Assembly: GCF_040412425.1 (NCBI RefSeq)
Contig: NC_089777.1
Coordinates: forward strand, 33,422,537-33,486,536
DNA: 64,000 bases
Direction of reading: 5' to 3'
DNA from: Macrobrachium rosenbergii
Lineage: Eukaryota; Arthropoda; Malacostraca; Decapoda; Palaemonidae
Under the pieces are notes generated by a model, which made no database searches, was not told where the DNA came from, and saw nothing but the letters and a program-made list of their open reading frames with translations. Position numbers and translations under genes: made by a program. Below, piece by piece: positions 13,090 to 25,435 of this stretch. How positions within the stretch are numbered: position 1 is the stretch's first letter; every line of letters starts with the position of its first letter.

Positions 13090-16000
13090 TTTGAAATTCA
13101 CCTTTTTCGTTTTAACGTGGTGGTTGACCAAGAAGGAAAAGGAGGAGGAAGAGTAGTTTAAAGAAGATCTAGGCGGTCGCTCAGGTAATTAGGAGTGGAG
13201 CAATATAAGGAAAGAAAGTAAATAAAGCACTAGAGAAAAGAAAAGTATGACAGACCCACTTGCTCGTTTCTGTAACCACGAGGGAATTTTTCTTTTTAAT
13301 AATGCACTCTTAGGACGCCCATCTATATGACAACCTTTCCATTTCAAAAGAACCCCAAAAAATGACAATTTCGAAAGTCAGTGGATTATTTTGGGCACAG
13401 TAATACTATTAGTTTTATTTTATTTTATTTTTATTATACTTTCATGACAAATATTGTGTCTCGCAAGGCAGAAGAAAATTACCATTTCCTAGCCACGGGA
13501 TTATGTTGTTCTCATTCAAACCAGAAGTTGGAGGATTAAAGTGCAATTTACAAAGTTTCAAGATTACGTCTCTTCTGCAGTTTGGAGAGATGAGGTGTCT
13601 CGTAACTATGAAGAAAATAGACATATTTAATCTTTCAGTGATTAACGGTAACTCTAAAACTTGTACTCATTACAGTTCAGTATTGAGCTTCCGTCAACGG
13701 TTCAGTTTCGAACTTCCGTCAACCGTTTTGGTGTGTTCAGTTTTTGCGGATAAAACTAATTTATTTCCAGTTAGAAGCAGTGAAAAGGTATCTATCTTTA
13801 AAGTGGGTTGGAGAGAACCCAGTCCAGATTACCTAACAGTGAAGTCTTACGATACAGCTACAAGATCCTTAGCAGCCACAGTCCCTTAACAAAATGTTTC
13901 CCATAAATTTAAAACCACCAAGATTTTATTTATCTTGTAAAATCATGTAAGCACTGGTCAATAAGAAAACTAATTTTTTGTCATCAAAAAGATATTCACA
14001 AATCGGTTACCGGGTTAACTTCCATTCAAGGACTATAACTGGAACATCATTGTTGATGACTGGACTGGGAATAATATTATAGAGTTTATTTTAATTTTAT
14101 AAATCTGTTTTTAAGTACATGTATAACAGTTAATGTTGTAAAACATTTATCAAAGACTTTTTCGTATCCATATGCCATTGAAGGAACTTTGTGCATTTTT
14201 TTTTTGCATTGTTCCTTATTTCAAAAATGGACTTTATAAAAGAGGGGCCGATTGCAGATCCGGAATGTGATCGTCTGGTTATTTTTAGTTTGGTCAGTAT
14301 GGTATGTAGCTTTTTTGTGTCGCTGACTTTTCGTGACTTCAACTGAGTGATAATCAAATATACCTCCAGCCACTCTTCTCACCATTGCATCCGTCAACCA
14401 ACAATTTCATCTATAACAAACTCAATTTTTTAAAGCTTGTAATAACAAAAAGGACCGTCTCCAACACCATGGATAGCTTTATCATTTCGCATTTCTTAAT
14501 TCCACTAGCTATTGTTACTATTTTTCAAAATGATCAAACATCCAGATAGAGTAGGAATGAAAGGCCATTATCATGCCAACAAAGCTCTCACACAATAGAA
14601 TGCTGCGGTTGTGTGAAGAAAGGGTAAATATGGGAGAGAAAATAACAAAAGAAGAGGAGCTGAATAAATGTTTGCTTACGAAAATATCAATGCAAATCAA
14701 CAAAGAAAACTACGGCCCTGTAAACTTTTTTTATGAATATTGGTGTCAATAATACTTCCCGGGAGACTAAGCTGGGGACAGGTTTTTTTCACCAAGATGC
14801 TTTTTTGTAGCTTCATTCCCATGTCTTTACTCCACTGTGAGATGACGTAGGATTTCAGTTTTTCAGTGGACAATAAAAATGCAATTTTGTTTCGTTATAT
14901 TCATACAATCATCATAGGATTTTGTAAGGAAATATACTTAAAATAATTATATTTAAAAGAGATTTATTCCATTTAATAGTAAAGAATATTGCCCTTCTTA
15001 CCGATGTGTTTGTTGAATGAGCTGTATGATTATGCTCATTACTGAATGATCTATAACATTTCATCACTTAATATCACGAGAGTTTTTTACTAAATTGTTT
15101 CAGTTATGTAAAAGGCAAAACCAAGGGGAAGTAATCTGATGAAGAGGCAAGTGAGGTTGTAGGAAATGGTGAAAAACCGACGGGATTTTATGTCAGTAAA
15201 TACCCCAGTACTGCAGTTACGTAGCCATTGTGACCTCAAGTATCAAAGCGCTGTTTATTAGTTCTAAATCAGTCAGTCTTATAATCCATCCTTAATGTGA
15301 AAATGATCCACAGAACAAAGAAATTCGTTTCTCTCGTTTCACAAGTGTTTATCTCTCAAATCTGGTTTTTACGGAATCCGTGTTTTTTTTAATTTTTTTT
15401 TTGTGCCTCCTTTTCTTTCTTGACCGAGATGGTAAATGGTCATTGTTCAAAGTTACCCATCCATGAATATCAGCGTGAGATAAAACGATTTTACTTGATT
15501 TATTACCCGCCATTAAACATGTCCGGAGAGGCCTCGGCTTCGGGAATTGTTGCTGGGCTATAAGGCCGTTGTTATAGCAGCTTTTTGTGAAGAAATGAGG
15601 TCTTTCTCTGTCAGTTAATAATAATAAGAATAAAATATTTGCCTTTGGAGTTAATTGCAAACAGCACCCGTAGAAATGAAGATGAACCTAAAAATACGAA
15701 GCCCTTGAGGTGAAGTTTAGGTTGGCATATTATATTACGAGTACGCCAATTTGTTAAGCATCTGTGTAGTTGCACGACCATTTTCAGGTTCACTTTTAAA
15801 TGTGTCAATCAGAGATGTAGAAGACTGGATTCGAAACAGCAAAAAAAAAAAAATAAATAAATAAATAAATAAATAATAACAATAAAATAAGATAAAAAAA
15901 AATATGCTTGCTCTATAGACTTGTTTGAGTTTCGAGCATAATGCTTCGAAGCTTATCACTGCTTGGAATTCCGATATCTGTTTATACCCAGTTATTACAG

Positions 16001-16365
16001 TATGTTCTCATACATAAATGTGATAACTAATCTGACTTTTAAGGGGCAACTTCTTTTAACTTTCTTTGGCTAATACCCGTACTGAGGTACGTGATAAGTC
16101 ATAATTATGCACAAACGATGGAAAACGTAAAGGAAAAAGAAAAGCTACCGTTAAATTATATTGCAAGGAGTATCTCGATTGTCCCAACCGGATTTTCAGA
16201 AAGCTCCTGTCATAACTGGGCTTTCCACCCCCCACCCCCCCGCCTTGAGCAAAACATACTCGTATCTTTTGGACTTGCAAAGAAACTTCCGGATTTTTTA
16301 CACGGTGGTCTTGATATTGCCCATTTTGTTCCCATAGGCCTCTTGTCCTTTTTTCCTTTTTTCCC
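13090..16365. other. No gene recognised
   Basis: Holds one of the longer non-repetitive open frames (13,503-13,889, plus, 128 codons), with no recognisable domain, signal peptide or splice context. Also a short (AAAT)n run at 15,850-15,880. No transposon signature found. Confidence 0.5.

Positions 16366-16431
<66 letters not shown>
16366..16431. repeat. (TTA)n microsatellite
   Basis: About 21 TTA units, abutting the outer end of the inverted repeat that starts at 16,440. A shorter (TTA)n run (17,071-17,088) lies just outside the other arm. Confidence 0.95.
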
Positions 16432-16439
16432 GTCATGAA

Positions 16440-16732
16440 AAGGAATGGTCGTCTCGATGCCGTTGAGTTTATATTGCAGTTTCTCAATCTCTCGGTTGAG
16501 TTTCTTTGTATCAGCTGGTAAATTATATAACAGCTGCCCCAGGTTCATTTACTCCTGGACGTTTCGGCAGTTCTCTATACCTGTACAGAAAGGCGATTGA
16601 AGCCAGGGGTACCATTATGTCACGTTTATACCCAATAGCGGGCTTACAGAGATTTTAGGCGTTTTTTGCCGGGTCCCAGAATTTCCCGTCATTCCGCTCT
16701 CAGACAATGGGAATAGCGCCAAACCTCCCCCA

Positions 16733-16790
<58 letters not shown>

Positions 16791-17037
16791 TTCTACAGCC
16801 ATCCTAAATACGCGTAAAATCTCTGTAAGCCCGCTTGCGGGTATAATGTGACATAATTGTACCCCTGGCTTCAGTTACCTTTATGTAAATGGTAGAGGAC
16901 TACAGAAACTTCAAAGAATAAGTGACCCTTGGACAGCTGTTATATAATTTAGCTGCTCCTACAAAGAAACTCAATCGAGAGATTGAGAAACTGAACTAAT
17001 AAAAACTCAATGGCATCCAGGCGGACATTCGTTTTAA
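16440..17037. repeat. Inverted duplication, arms about 225 bp
   Basis: Left arm 16,440-16,666 and right arm 16,810-17,037 are reverse complements with roughly 80% identity by eye. Landmarks shared by both arms: GCGGGCTTACAGAGATTTTA, GAAGCCAGGGGTAC, ATATAACAGCTG and TCAATCTCTCG. The 143-bp spacer contains a CT microsatellite. Read on the minus strand, the left arm carries GAAACGTC followed by a CCAGG...CCTGG hairpin, then a lysine/leucine-rich coiled-coil-like frame (LPADTKKLNREIEKLQYKLN). That resembles, from memory of the family, the start of Penelope-like proteins. I read it as a head-to-head dimer of a Penelope-like 5' end; a foldback DNA transposon is the alternative. Confidence 0.6.
16738..16788. 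repeat. (CT)n microsatellite
   Basis: CT run in the spacer between the two inverted arms. Confidence 0.95.
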
Positions 17038-17329
17038 TGAAGTTTGTTTTAATGAGGATGTTTTTCCGAGTTATTATTATTATTATTAAAAAGAAATAAG
17101 AAGTAAAATATGAACTGGTCTGGTTGTCATTCAGACGGGAGAAAGGCAACAGTCGCCTAAACGGGCCATCCGGGATTTGTTGGTCTCCACAAAGTAATTA
17201 AGGTATTTTATCGCCTGTCGGGTAATACGAGGTCGCTTGGTAGGAAGAGGGTCTATACTACAGCTGATCAGAATGGGCATGTGATATTAGCAACACTGTT
17301 AGTCGGAAAACTTAATACACTTGAATACG

Positions 17330-17331
<2 letters not shown>

Positions 17332-17395
<64 letters not shown>

Positions 17396-17424
17396 AGATA
17401 GTGTATATATACATAATATATATA

Positions 17425-17456
<32 letters not shown>

Positions 17457-17479
17457 ATAGATAGATAGATAGATAGCCT

Positions 17480-17533
<54 letters not shown>

Positions 17534-17605
17534 ATAATATATATATATATATATATATATACATTATCACCGTTTCCATTAGTGTTCTATATATATATAT
17601 ATGAG

Positions 17606-17628
<23 letters not shown>
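17332..17628. repeat. Compound (AT)n/(GT)n/(GATA)n tract
   Basis: AT at 17,332-17,392, short GT at 17,445-17,457, five GATA units at 17,457-17,476, AT at 17,483-17,529 and again to 17,628, with GT breaks. Confidence 0.95.
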
Positions 17629-17637
<9 letters not shown>

Positions 17638-17929
17638 AACAAGCACATAATTAGTCTATATTTATATAAGTTGAAACACTGGTTCCATTAGAGGTGCTCC
17701 CTCGTCTTCCTGTTCCTTTTAATTCACTTCCTGTTCATCTCAACCTATATCCATTGGTTGCAGCATAATCCGATTATAAATTTCCGTCAAATATTGGACG
17801 ACCTTTCAGTCACCCTTGCGCAGTCTGTTGCATCCTCTACTTTTTTTTTTTTTTTTTTTGTAAACATGGGTAGAAAAATGTAAGGTATGATGAAGTTAGG
17901 CTCGGGCATGCAGATACAAGCTCGCGTTT

Positions 17930-18016
<87 letters not shown>
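17930..18016. repeat. (GT)n(GA)n compound microsatellite
   Basis: About 22 bp of GT running straight into about 65 bp of GA. Confidence 0.97.
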
Positions 18017-18019
<3 letters not shown>

Positions 18020-18843
18020 CTTAAAACGTTTTGCTGTTAGAAAATATGCAAATGTATGTTGCACGTTTGAGAGCATAACGATTTTATTTTACATTTAATC
18101 AAATCTATACCAGTGTTTAGAGGTTTGTTGAGAAAATGTAGTTATTTTATCTATTCAGATACATCCAAAATAGTTGTTACTCTCCTTATTTGAAATGCTC
18201 TATTGATGATGGTTACAGTACCTTATGAAAAGAGTTAGGGAGGTGTATATGAGTAATCTTCTTTGTTCATCTGCCCATTATACATCGGCAGAGCCGTAAC
18301 TCTGCAAGAGTTTTATCCTATCAGAAGCTGATGCTGGACACAAAGGTTACTTGGGATGAAAGCCGATGGTCAAAGAGAGAGTTTTAGAAGAGATTTTTGT
18401 CGGGGTTCTTAATAATAATGCAGCCATTTTATGAGCTGATATTTCACACAAAGGGACTCTGGAATATGGCCTTGACCCCAGGTCTTCTGGACAAGGTCAG
18501 TGTCAGGATGAGGGTGAAGGAAATTCCTGTCCGGGCTCGGGCTTAACTAAGGATTGTAGCAGTTGTAGAAGCTTGTACTTGAAACTAATGGATGCGTAGG
18601 ACCAGAGGTCGTGCCATGACCTATTCCAAAATTATTTGAACAGTGTTAAGTCGATGCAGCTACTAGAGACAAAGTGCTGTAGAGGCTCATGTGTTTTTAT
18701 CACGGTTGTGTCGAAAATGTTATATTAATTCATTGCTTTCTTTATGACTTATTGAGATGCCCTACTTAGGGCTAGGTTTTTGTTAGTCAAATATTATTTT
18801 TATTACTGTTAAACTTATCCATCAAAATAGTGAAGTTTTTACA

Positions 18844-18916
<73 letters not shown>

Positions 18917-20444
18917 TATTATTATTATTATTATCATTATTATCATTATTATTAATATTATTATTATTATTATTATTATTACTATTATTATTATTATTTA
19001 ACGATACTTTTCATTAGATCCTTATGAAATTTGGCAGGAAGGTAGCCCATGGCCTCCTACTCAAATGATTGTGGCAGAGACCTATTTTTAAGGCCACCGG
19101 TTAAAAACAAGTTGGGTTCGGATACCTATAACTTTAATCATTTAAAACGAAATATCTAATAGTTTTATTGCCAATCAGTTTTCAATCATAGCCTATGTCA
19201 TTTCAAAGTCTTGGAGCATCTCTTCCAAATAGTCAAATTATTTAAAATGTACATTTCCATTTCCTACGTTTGTAAAACGTGATAAGTACGTCAGATGACT
19301 TAAGATCGATTACTGTGGGATTTAATGGAGGATTTTGAATTATTGTAGTCTTGAGTAATGACGCCTGAGATGATCCGAATATTCTCTGGCAATGCTAGGT
19401 TTGTTAACTGCTTTGGATAACTAGACAGTTAGACAGTTATTATTGTTATATCAAAGGACAGAATAAAAAAAAAAACTATTTACTCCCCTCTGCGGACGCT
19501 GAAAAGAATGCTCATGAAAGCGAAATGCAAAAAGCAAGAACACGATAAATAGCAGTAATACAAGTAGACGACATTAATGAGCACTTTGATAAATGAATGA
19601 ATAGGCGTTGTCAACAACAGTTCGGTCTCCATTAGGAATATGTCGAAAGCACCCATTCATTGTCGCTGGTCCAGGGAATCCCAACGAGAAAAACTCTCTC
19701 CAATCGTATATTACTCATCGAAAAATGTTCCTCTTTTACAACGTTATATTTGAGGGCATTTGAAGCCTCGCTCGAGCTGTGTGCCACATCTCAAAACTGA
19801 TGACTGTTTTTAGTGTGATTAAGTACAGAGACGAGTGAGCGTGATCGGAAAAAGTGGCAGCGCATTAATGAGGTCTATATTTCATGGTGAAATGGATGGA
19901 CGGCGCCGGAACATCTGGTGAGTGCGGAATTTATTGAGAGAATTGGGAAATCTTAGAGAAAGTGCGTAGTGGGTGAGGTTATTTGGGCATTAGGGAATTT
20001 CTTGTTTTCCCGTCGTAATGATGCTATTTTCCCCAGGCTGCCAAGTCACTTGATACACTGTAATTAGATAAAGAGAGAAATACGAGCAGTCAGGGAGGCA
20101 AACAATAATTTGCCCGACGAGAATGTTTCTCGTGATTGTGGAAATTACTTGCTGATTTTATCCTCATATTTTCCTTCTTCCAGTCCTCTTGTTTAAGAAT
20201 ATTACATCTATTTTATCATTCAGTAGCTTCGAGCAGTGTATTATTCGTAGAATTTTTTTCTGGACTCTTTAAATATATCAATAATTCATAGTTTTCGGAC
20301 CCTTTCCAGCATATGAGTGGCAGGGAGAAAGTATTATTCATATTTTCCTACCTGGAAAGATTGGAAGGTCAGATTGTATTACCTCCAAAGGGATGCCTTT
20401 TAAAGCATGCACACACACACACTCACACAGACACAGTTCCCGGA

Positions 20445-20445
<1 letters not shown>
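18020..20445. other. No gene recognised; (TTA)n tract
   Basis: An imperfect (TTA)n tract lies at 18,846-18,998 with TTTA, TCA and ACT interruptions. The rest has no gene or repeat family I recognise. Confidence 0.55.

Positions 20446-20447
<2 letters not shown>

Positions 20448-20522
<75 letters not shown>
20448..20522. repeat. (AT)n microsatellite
   Basis: Pure AT run of about 75 bp after a short (AC)n run at 20,409-20,432. Confidence 0.97.
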
Positions 20523-20524
<2 letters not shown>

Positions 20525-20826
20525 TTTGAAGAGTTAAGATCATAAGGGTAAAACATTGCTAAGAATAGAAGTGTAATAGCCTAACGTAGAGTATAGAATG
20601 AGATTGGGAGACAGATTCCAGATAATCTTCAAGTTCGGTTAAATAAGAAACCTGGTTTTTTTATGAAACGGTTATGGTAAAACTTAATGGTAAAATTAAT
20701 AGAGATGCAGCGTTTTCGGTAATTTTGAAACTTTCAGGAAGGAAAGGAAGATTGTGTAAGAATTCTGACTGACTATGAATATTTAGTTTGATGGGTAAGT
20801 AGATATCAGACAGGTCTTATAATTTA

Positions 20827-20866
20827 TTTCGACGCGTTTTGCACTCAGCTGAGTGCATCATCAGGG
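20827..20866 (-). ncRNA. Hammerhead-like core, degenerate
   Basis: The minus strand reads CTGATGA, then a perfect 16-base palindromic stem (GCACTCAGCTGAGTGC), then AAAAC where a hammerhead needs GAAAC, then GCGTCGAAATAAA. Penelope-like retroelements are known to carry hammerhead motifs in their termini. The G-to-A change at the essential G12 position should abolish self-cleavage, so this is a relic. Confidence 0.45.
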
Positions 20867-20889
20867 TTCTGTACAATAAATAACGACCA

Positions 20890-21460
20890 ATAAAAAGTAT
20901 ATGAATTTGCTAGTTATCTAAAAAATCGTTTATACTATTTCTGCATAATTGTGTAGGTTCTGTAATGAAGGGGCGATGGGAATAGTTAGTGAGACTGCAG
21001 TTGCCTTACCAGATTGCACTGTGGAGATTAAAAATGACCAAGGAAGTTCCAGAAACCGTTGGAAGAGATAGGAACTGTTTGCAAAAGAACGGGGCAAATA
21101 GAAGTCGAGAAGCTCGAGTGGTAATTGCAATTATGGATGGTGTAAACTGATAGGATTGATAAACACTTTTAATTACTAGGTCCTAATGTTACAAGCGATA
21201 GCAAAATAACAGCAAAAATATTACCAGAGTCAGACAAGGAAGTCGGCAGGATATCGATAGTCCATGTAACGATGAAAAAGACATTCCAAGGATGTAGAGA
21301 TATACGCCAGTGTCTAGCAGAAATTAAAGTAGTAAGGGTGATACTATTTGGAGATGGCGAACTGCGTTGATTGGCCGAGGCACATAAGCTGTCAACCCCT
21401 GGCAAAGAAGAGCATTCTGATGTTTAGGGGTGTATTGGCTTTTCGACAAGAACTATGAAC
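20890..21460. other. Unassigned sequence before the Penelope-like element
   Basis: Contains open frames of 66 and 78 codons on the minus strand (20,930-21,130 and 21,169-21,405). I cannot assign either to a family. Confidence 0.4.
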
Positions 21461-21465
21461 ACTGA

Positions 21466-21467
21466 AT

Positions 21468-21508
<41 letters not shown>

Positions 21509-21542
21509 CCTATATATATATCGTATATATATGGGAAAAAGC

Positions 21543-21595
<53 letters not shown>

Positions 21596-21596
21596 A
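21466..21596. repeat. Compound (AT)n tract
   Basis: Several AT blocks broken by TTTAT, CCT, CGT and GGGAAAAAGC. It lies just outside the left terminal arm of the Penelope-like element. Confidence 0.95.
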
Positions 21597-21634
21597 TGAT
21601 TATTATCACTTTGTACGTGATTCATTTATCACAC

Positions 21635-23121
21635 ATTACCACAGGTGAAAAATAAGAGTGGGGTGTAATTAAAGACCGGTTTCGACTTTATTTCCAAGCC
21701 ATTGACGAAGGACTGATACAGAGTGTGAGAAGTCACAAATATATATACTACAAGAACAGTACTGACGAACATACACATCCGTTAGAGGCTCCAAATCCCC
21801 ACTCAGGCCGGTGTCGAGGTAGGAGTGGCCTTTAAAACTCATTTGGCTAAAAATCACAATAGACTCTCAGGGGGACATTGCTGATAAACAGACCATACCC
21901 CACCTCAGATCCACACCTGACAGGTGTCATGGAGGCCGAGTTTGGAAACTCATTAACATTACTACCCTCGTACTGTGTTTACAAATATGATAATCTTATT
22001 TTCATATATCTCTATTGCCTACCTTAAAGTTTAAACAATTTACAAATTTCTTTTTGATATTAAAGGATCAAGTTTATACATCCCTTGACTGATATTCATA
22101 TTATGGTTGTAACTTTCTTTTATGAAGCTAGATTCAATGATGTTCCTTTCCAGTGCATTATTAGAATATACAATCCTTTTTGCCCCTTCCCAGTTGATAG
22201 CATGATTGTTCTCACTAACATGTACAAATATACCACTGTTCCCCAGTGCATATCTCAAACATTTCTTATGTTGTTCAATTCTTTTTTTTCCAGTGCTTTC
22301 CCAAACCCAATATAAAAGTTGTCACAAGACTTAGACGGAATTTTTATATACACACCCTTTAATATTGTCTGGGGAGTTCTTGATAACTGTAATTTTTCAT
22401 TGTTGTATTGTTCTTAAATGCGACATTAACACAAAATTCTTAAGAAGATGAGGGATAGCTTTCATACTATTATTATAAGGCAGAACAAGCAAATTTTTGT
22501 GTTGTATATTCTTTCTGGTTTTGATACATAGTCTTTTTGCCCTTCAAATGCACTGTTTAATACACTATCAGGCTATTTCAATTTTTTTACCTGCATTCCT
22601 AATCTTATCTATTTCATCATCAATATATTCAGGGCTACATACCCGTAATGCTCTTAAAAACATAGATGAAAACACTGACTTTTTAACCTTATTGCTTTGT
22701 CCAGAATAGAATGCACATAGGAAGAAATATTAGTGGGTTTTCTATACACACTATATTTAAACCACTACTATTTCTTCGTATGAGGACATCCAGAAACAAT
22801 AAGCACTCATCATTTTCCATTTCCATCGTGAATTTAATTGATGGTACTAATTGATTTAACTTAGCAAAAAAGTTTTTTACATCTTGGTTCCCTGAATACA
22901 CAAATTATGTCGTCAACATACCTCGACACCGGCCTGAGTGGGGATTTGGAGCCTCTAACGGATGTGTATGTTCGTCAGTACTGTTCTTGTAGTATATATA
23001 TTTGTGACTTCTTACACAAGCTGTGATCAAACCTTCGTCAATGGCTTGGAAATAAAGTTCCATCTTTGAAACCGGTCAGGACCTTCTGCCCCCTGTTTCT
23101 TATTTTTCACCTGTGGTAATG
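21635..23121 (-). mobile_element. Penelope-like element with inverted termini
   Basis: Left arm 21,635-21,822 and right arm about 22,920-23,121 are inverted copies of one sequence. They share CCACAGGTGAAAAATAAG, TTATTTCCAAGCCATTGACG, ACAGTACTGACGAACATACA and CTCAGGCCGGTGTCGAGGTA. Between them, on the minus strand, lies RT-to-GIY-YIG coding sequence followed by about 200 bp of 3' untranslated-like sequence. Both outer ends run into AT microsatellites. Penelope-like elements commonly show terminal repeats, inverted partial copies and 5' truncation, as here. Nothing is intact; the element is a decayed copy. Confidence 0.8.
22040..22930 (-). pseudogene. Penelope-like RT/GIY-YIG coding relic
   Basis: Reading the minus strand from 22,930: RYVDDIICV (the RT catalytic box), a frameshift, then SGNQDVKNFFAKLNQLVPSI and KFTMEMENDECLLFLDVLIR (22,901-22,780), the 'FL..LN..hpsIkFT.E.E....LpFLDvli.R' signature of Penelope-like RT. 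After more frame breaks there is GCVYKNS and LLYWVW near 22,360-22,300, a degenerate GIY-YIG motif. The last frame (22,258-22,040) contains HVSENNHAINWEGAKRIV and ERNIIESSFIKESYNHNMN, typical of the C-terminal part of the GIY-YIG endonuclease. The sequence starts almost exactly at the YVDD box, so the fingers and first palm motifs are missing. Several frameshifts and stops make it non-functional. Confidence 0.85.

Positions 23122-23123
<2 letters not shown>

Positions 23124-23168
<45 letters not shown>
23124..23168. repeat. (AT)n microsatellite at element border
   Basis: AT run immediately outside the right Penelope-like arm. Confidence 0.95.
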
Positions 23169-23171
<3 letters not shown>

Positions 23172-23299
23172 GTATTCGGTATTATATAAAATTATACACA
23201 CATATATATATATGTATACATAGGCTATATAAAATTATACACACACATTTTTATGTATGTATATATATATGAAACATTATGCTTACAAATGTCGTTTAG

Positions 23300-23361
23300 G
23301 CTAAACTGAATTTGCAGCTTAATGTTTGTGTGTAAAAATCACAGTGATGTAATAAAATTCA

Positions 23362-23411
<50 letters not shown>
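23300..23411 (+). repeat. SINE 3' tail running into (AT)n
   Basis: GCAGCTTAATGTTTGTGTGT followed by AAAAATCACAGTGATGTAAT and AAAATTCATTC matches the 3' part of the tRNA-derived SINE at 34.4 kb (GTAGCTTGATATTCGTGTA... CACGGTGATATGATA) and then continues as AT dinucleotides (23,366-23,411). The tRNA-like head is missing. Confidence 0.55.
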
Positions 23412-23413
<2 letters not shown>

Positions 23414-23449
23414 TAGATATATTTATTTATTTATTTATTTTAAGTATCT

Positions 23450-24107
23450 TCTGGGCTTAATCAAAATGTCACGAATGGATTTTGAACCCTATCCAAATTA
23501 ACCCTTAGATTCATCTGATATAAGAAAATTCTTAGAAACATCTTGAAATTACTTTCATTTTAAACGGTGTATTTTAATAGTTTTCTCTTTCGAAGATTTG
23601 CAGTAAGCTAACCACTCACTTTGATCAAGAATTTTCTGGATTTCAAGGGAATAATTTTTAATGCTGTAACAAATTTTGTATTTCTTTTTCTGGAGTCTTC
23701 CTTCATCTAGGTTTTTATTTCACTTGATGTTTCACAATTAGTTTTATATCCTTCGACTATTATTTTCTCGGTTTTTGAGAATTGCGCACTTCACAGACGG
23801 GATCCAATTCAACTTTTTTTCACGACCGTTTTCTTTTATGCCAAAGACAAACATTCCTCTGATGACTTTGTTTACCAGTGGCGCAGCAGTCTTAGAAAGT
23901 CCGTAGGAAGACTCCTCCCATAAAGTATGATATATTATTTTCAATCTAAGCCCAAATATGGAAGTATATTACGATGGGGAAATCGCGCATGAATTACAGA
24001 TATCATTGATGGTAACTAAATTTAGCTATGTCAACGAGAGCATCATTTTACTAGCAGTAGTGAGAAAGGTGAAAACAGTCGAGGGGTAGAAGTGATGTGA
24101 ATAAAAA
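23450..24107. other. No gene recognised
   Basis: AT-rich, with an (ATTT)n run at 23,420-23,440 just before it. Nothing else supported. Confidence 0.5.
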
Positions 24108-24603
24108 ACAAGTAAAAATCGAGTTTTCTGTACAGCGTATAATGCTGTATGAGCCGCGGTCCGTTAAACTTTCAGCCTCGGCACGATCATGGTTAACTTT
24201 AACCCTAAATAAAACAGGTAAAAATGCACCGAAGTTTCTTCGGCGCAGTCGAGTTTTCTTTACATCGCATAATCAAGGACACCGAAAATAGATCTATCTT
24301 TCGGTGGTCTCGGTATAATGCTGTATGAGCCGCGTCCCATGAAACTTTAACCACGGCCCGGTGGTGGCCTGGCCTATATCGTTGCCAGACGCACGATTAT
24401 GGCTAACTTTAACCTTAAATAAAATAAAAACTAGTGAGCCTAGAGGGCCGCAATTTGGTATGTTTGATGATTGGAAGGTGGATAATCAGCATACCAGTTT
24501 GCAGCCCTCTAGCTTCAGTAGTTTAAAGATCTGAGGGAGGACAGAAGAAGTGCGGACGGACGGACAAAGCCGGCACAACAGTTTTCTTTTCAGAAAACTA
24601 AAA
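24108..24603 (-). repeat. Hairpin-rich dispersed repeat, copy 1
   Basis: Matches 25,838-26,572 and 58,423-58,840 in reverse orientation. Shared landmarks: CTAGAGGGC(T/C)GCAA...TTTGCAGCCCTCTAG, GACCACCGAAAATAGAT, TGGCAACGATATA-like, and the end GTTTTCTTTTCAGAAAAC. A partial extra unit (24,108-24,215) precedes the main copy (24,216-24,603), as if one copy was truncated against another. The internal palindromes (GCCCTCTAG arms, CGGTGG arms, CGAAG arms) would fold strongly. No terminal inverted repeat or coding sequence seen; family unknown, probably non-autonomous. Confidence 0.75.
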
Positions 24604-25154
24604 ATGAGCTGATCATATCCACCATTCTGTTTTTATTTTCACTCAAGGACCCGGATCATTTAAATCTAGTCATATTCGTAGCTAATTAATCTGAGGAGTA
24701 CTGTACTCTTCAGTAGCTCATTTCAGTACGAATATCGTTTTTCAGATTAGGAAGAAATCTTTTATGGAAAAGGTTAGTGCTCACAAGGATGATAGTACTC
24801 GTATGCCGATAAATATAGTATAGTAAAAGACATGAATATTGTCTTGTCATTCATTAGGCAGTAGGGTAGGCGAGATGCCTAAGGATGGGAAGGTGAAAGT
24901 GTGATGTCCTTGATTCGGTGGTTCCTAGTATATTTCAGTAGTGGATGAAAAATTCGGATGAATTTCTTGTCATCCATCGCTCCAAAGAATTTTTAACAAA
25001 CGAATTGTTGTTTAAGTGCGTTATTTTTAACTGAAAACGTGTTTAATAATGACGTGAATAACGAAACGAAAAATATAGTTTATAGACATGACTTGTGATA
25101 TTTTTGAACGGTCTTTACAATTCTTGTTAACTCTTTCGCCTTCATGTGGAGGAA

Positions 25155-25435
25155 AAGTTAAGTATACCTTAGTTTAACCAGACCACTGAACTGATTAACA
25201 GCTCTCCTAGGGCTGGCCCGAAGGATTAGATTTATTTTACGTGGCTAAGAACCAATTGGTTACCTAGCAACGGCACCTACAGCTTATTGTGGAATCCGAA
25301 CCACGTTATAACGAGAAATGAATTTCTATCACCAGAAGTAAATTTCTCTAATTCTTCATTAGCCGGTCGGAGATTCGAACGCGGGCCCAGCAGAGTGCTA
25401 GCCGAGAACGATACCAACCCGTCCAATGAGGAACT
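25155..25435 (-). mobile_element. tRNA-derived SINE (type A) with 14-bp TSD
   Basis: TTCATGTGGAGGAA occurs directly on both sides, at 25,141-25,154 and 25,436-25,449, a perfect 14-bp target-site duplication. On the minus strand the element starts with a pol III A-box-like TGGTATCGTTCTCGG and a B box GCGTTCGAATCTC, about 45 bases apart as in tRNA genes. A tRNA-unrelated body (GGTTCGGATTCCACAATAAG, GGGCCAGCCCTAGGAGAGC) and the end AAGGTATACTTAACTTTTC follow. The second copy, at 26.1 kb, is inverted relative to this one. Confidence 0.85.

Noticed and set aside
13503..13889. 128-codon plus-strand frame outside microsatellites
   Set aside because: No recognisable domain, signal peptide, splice context or codon pattern; a frame of this length can occur by chance in 64 kb.
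20930..21405. Upstream coding part of the Penelope-like element
   Set aside because: The frames do not show RT motifs, and they lie outside the terminal arm at 21,635; no basis for joining them to the element.
25381..25435. tRNA gene suggested by A/B boxes
   Set aside because: No acceptor stem pairs and the sequence continues as a SINE with a TSD.
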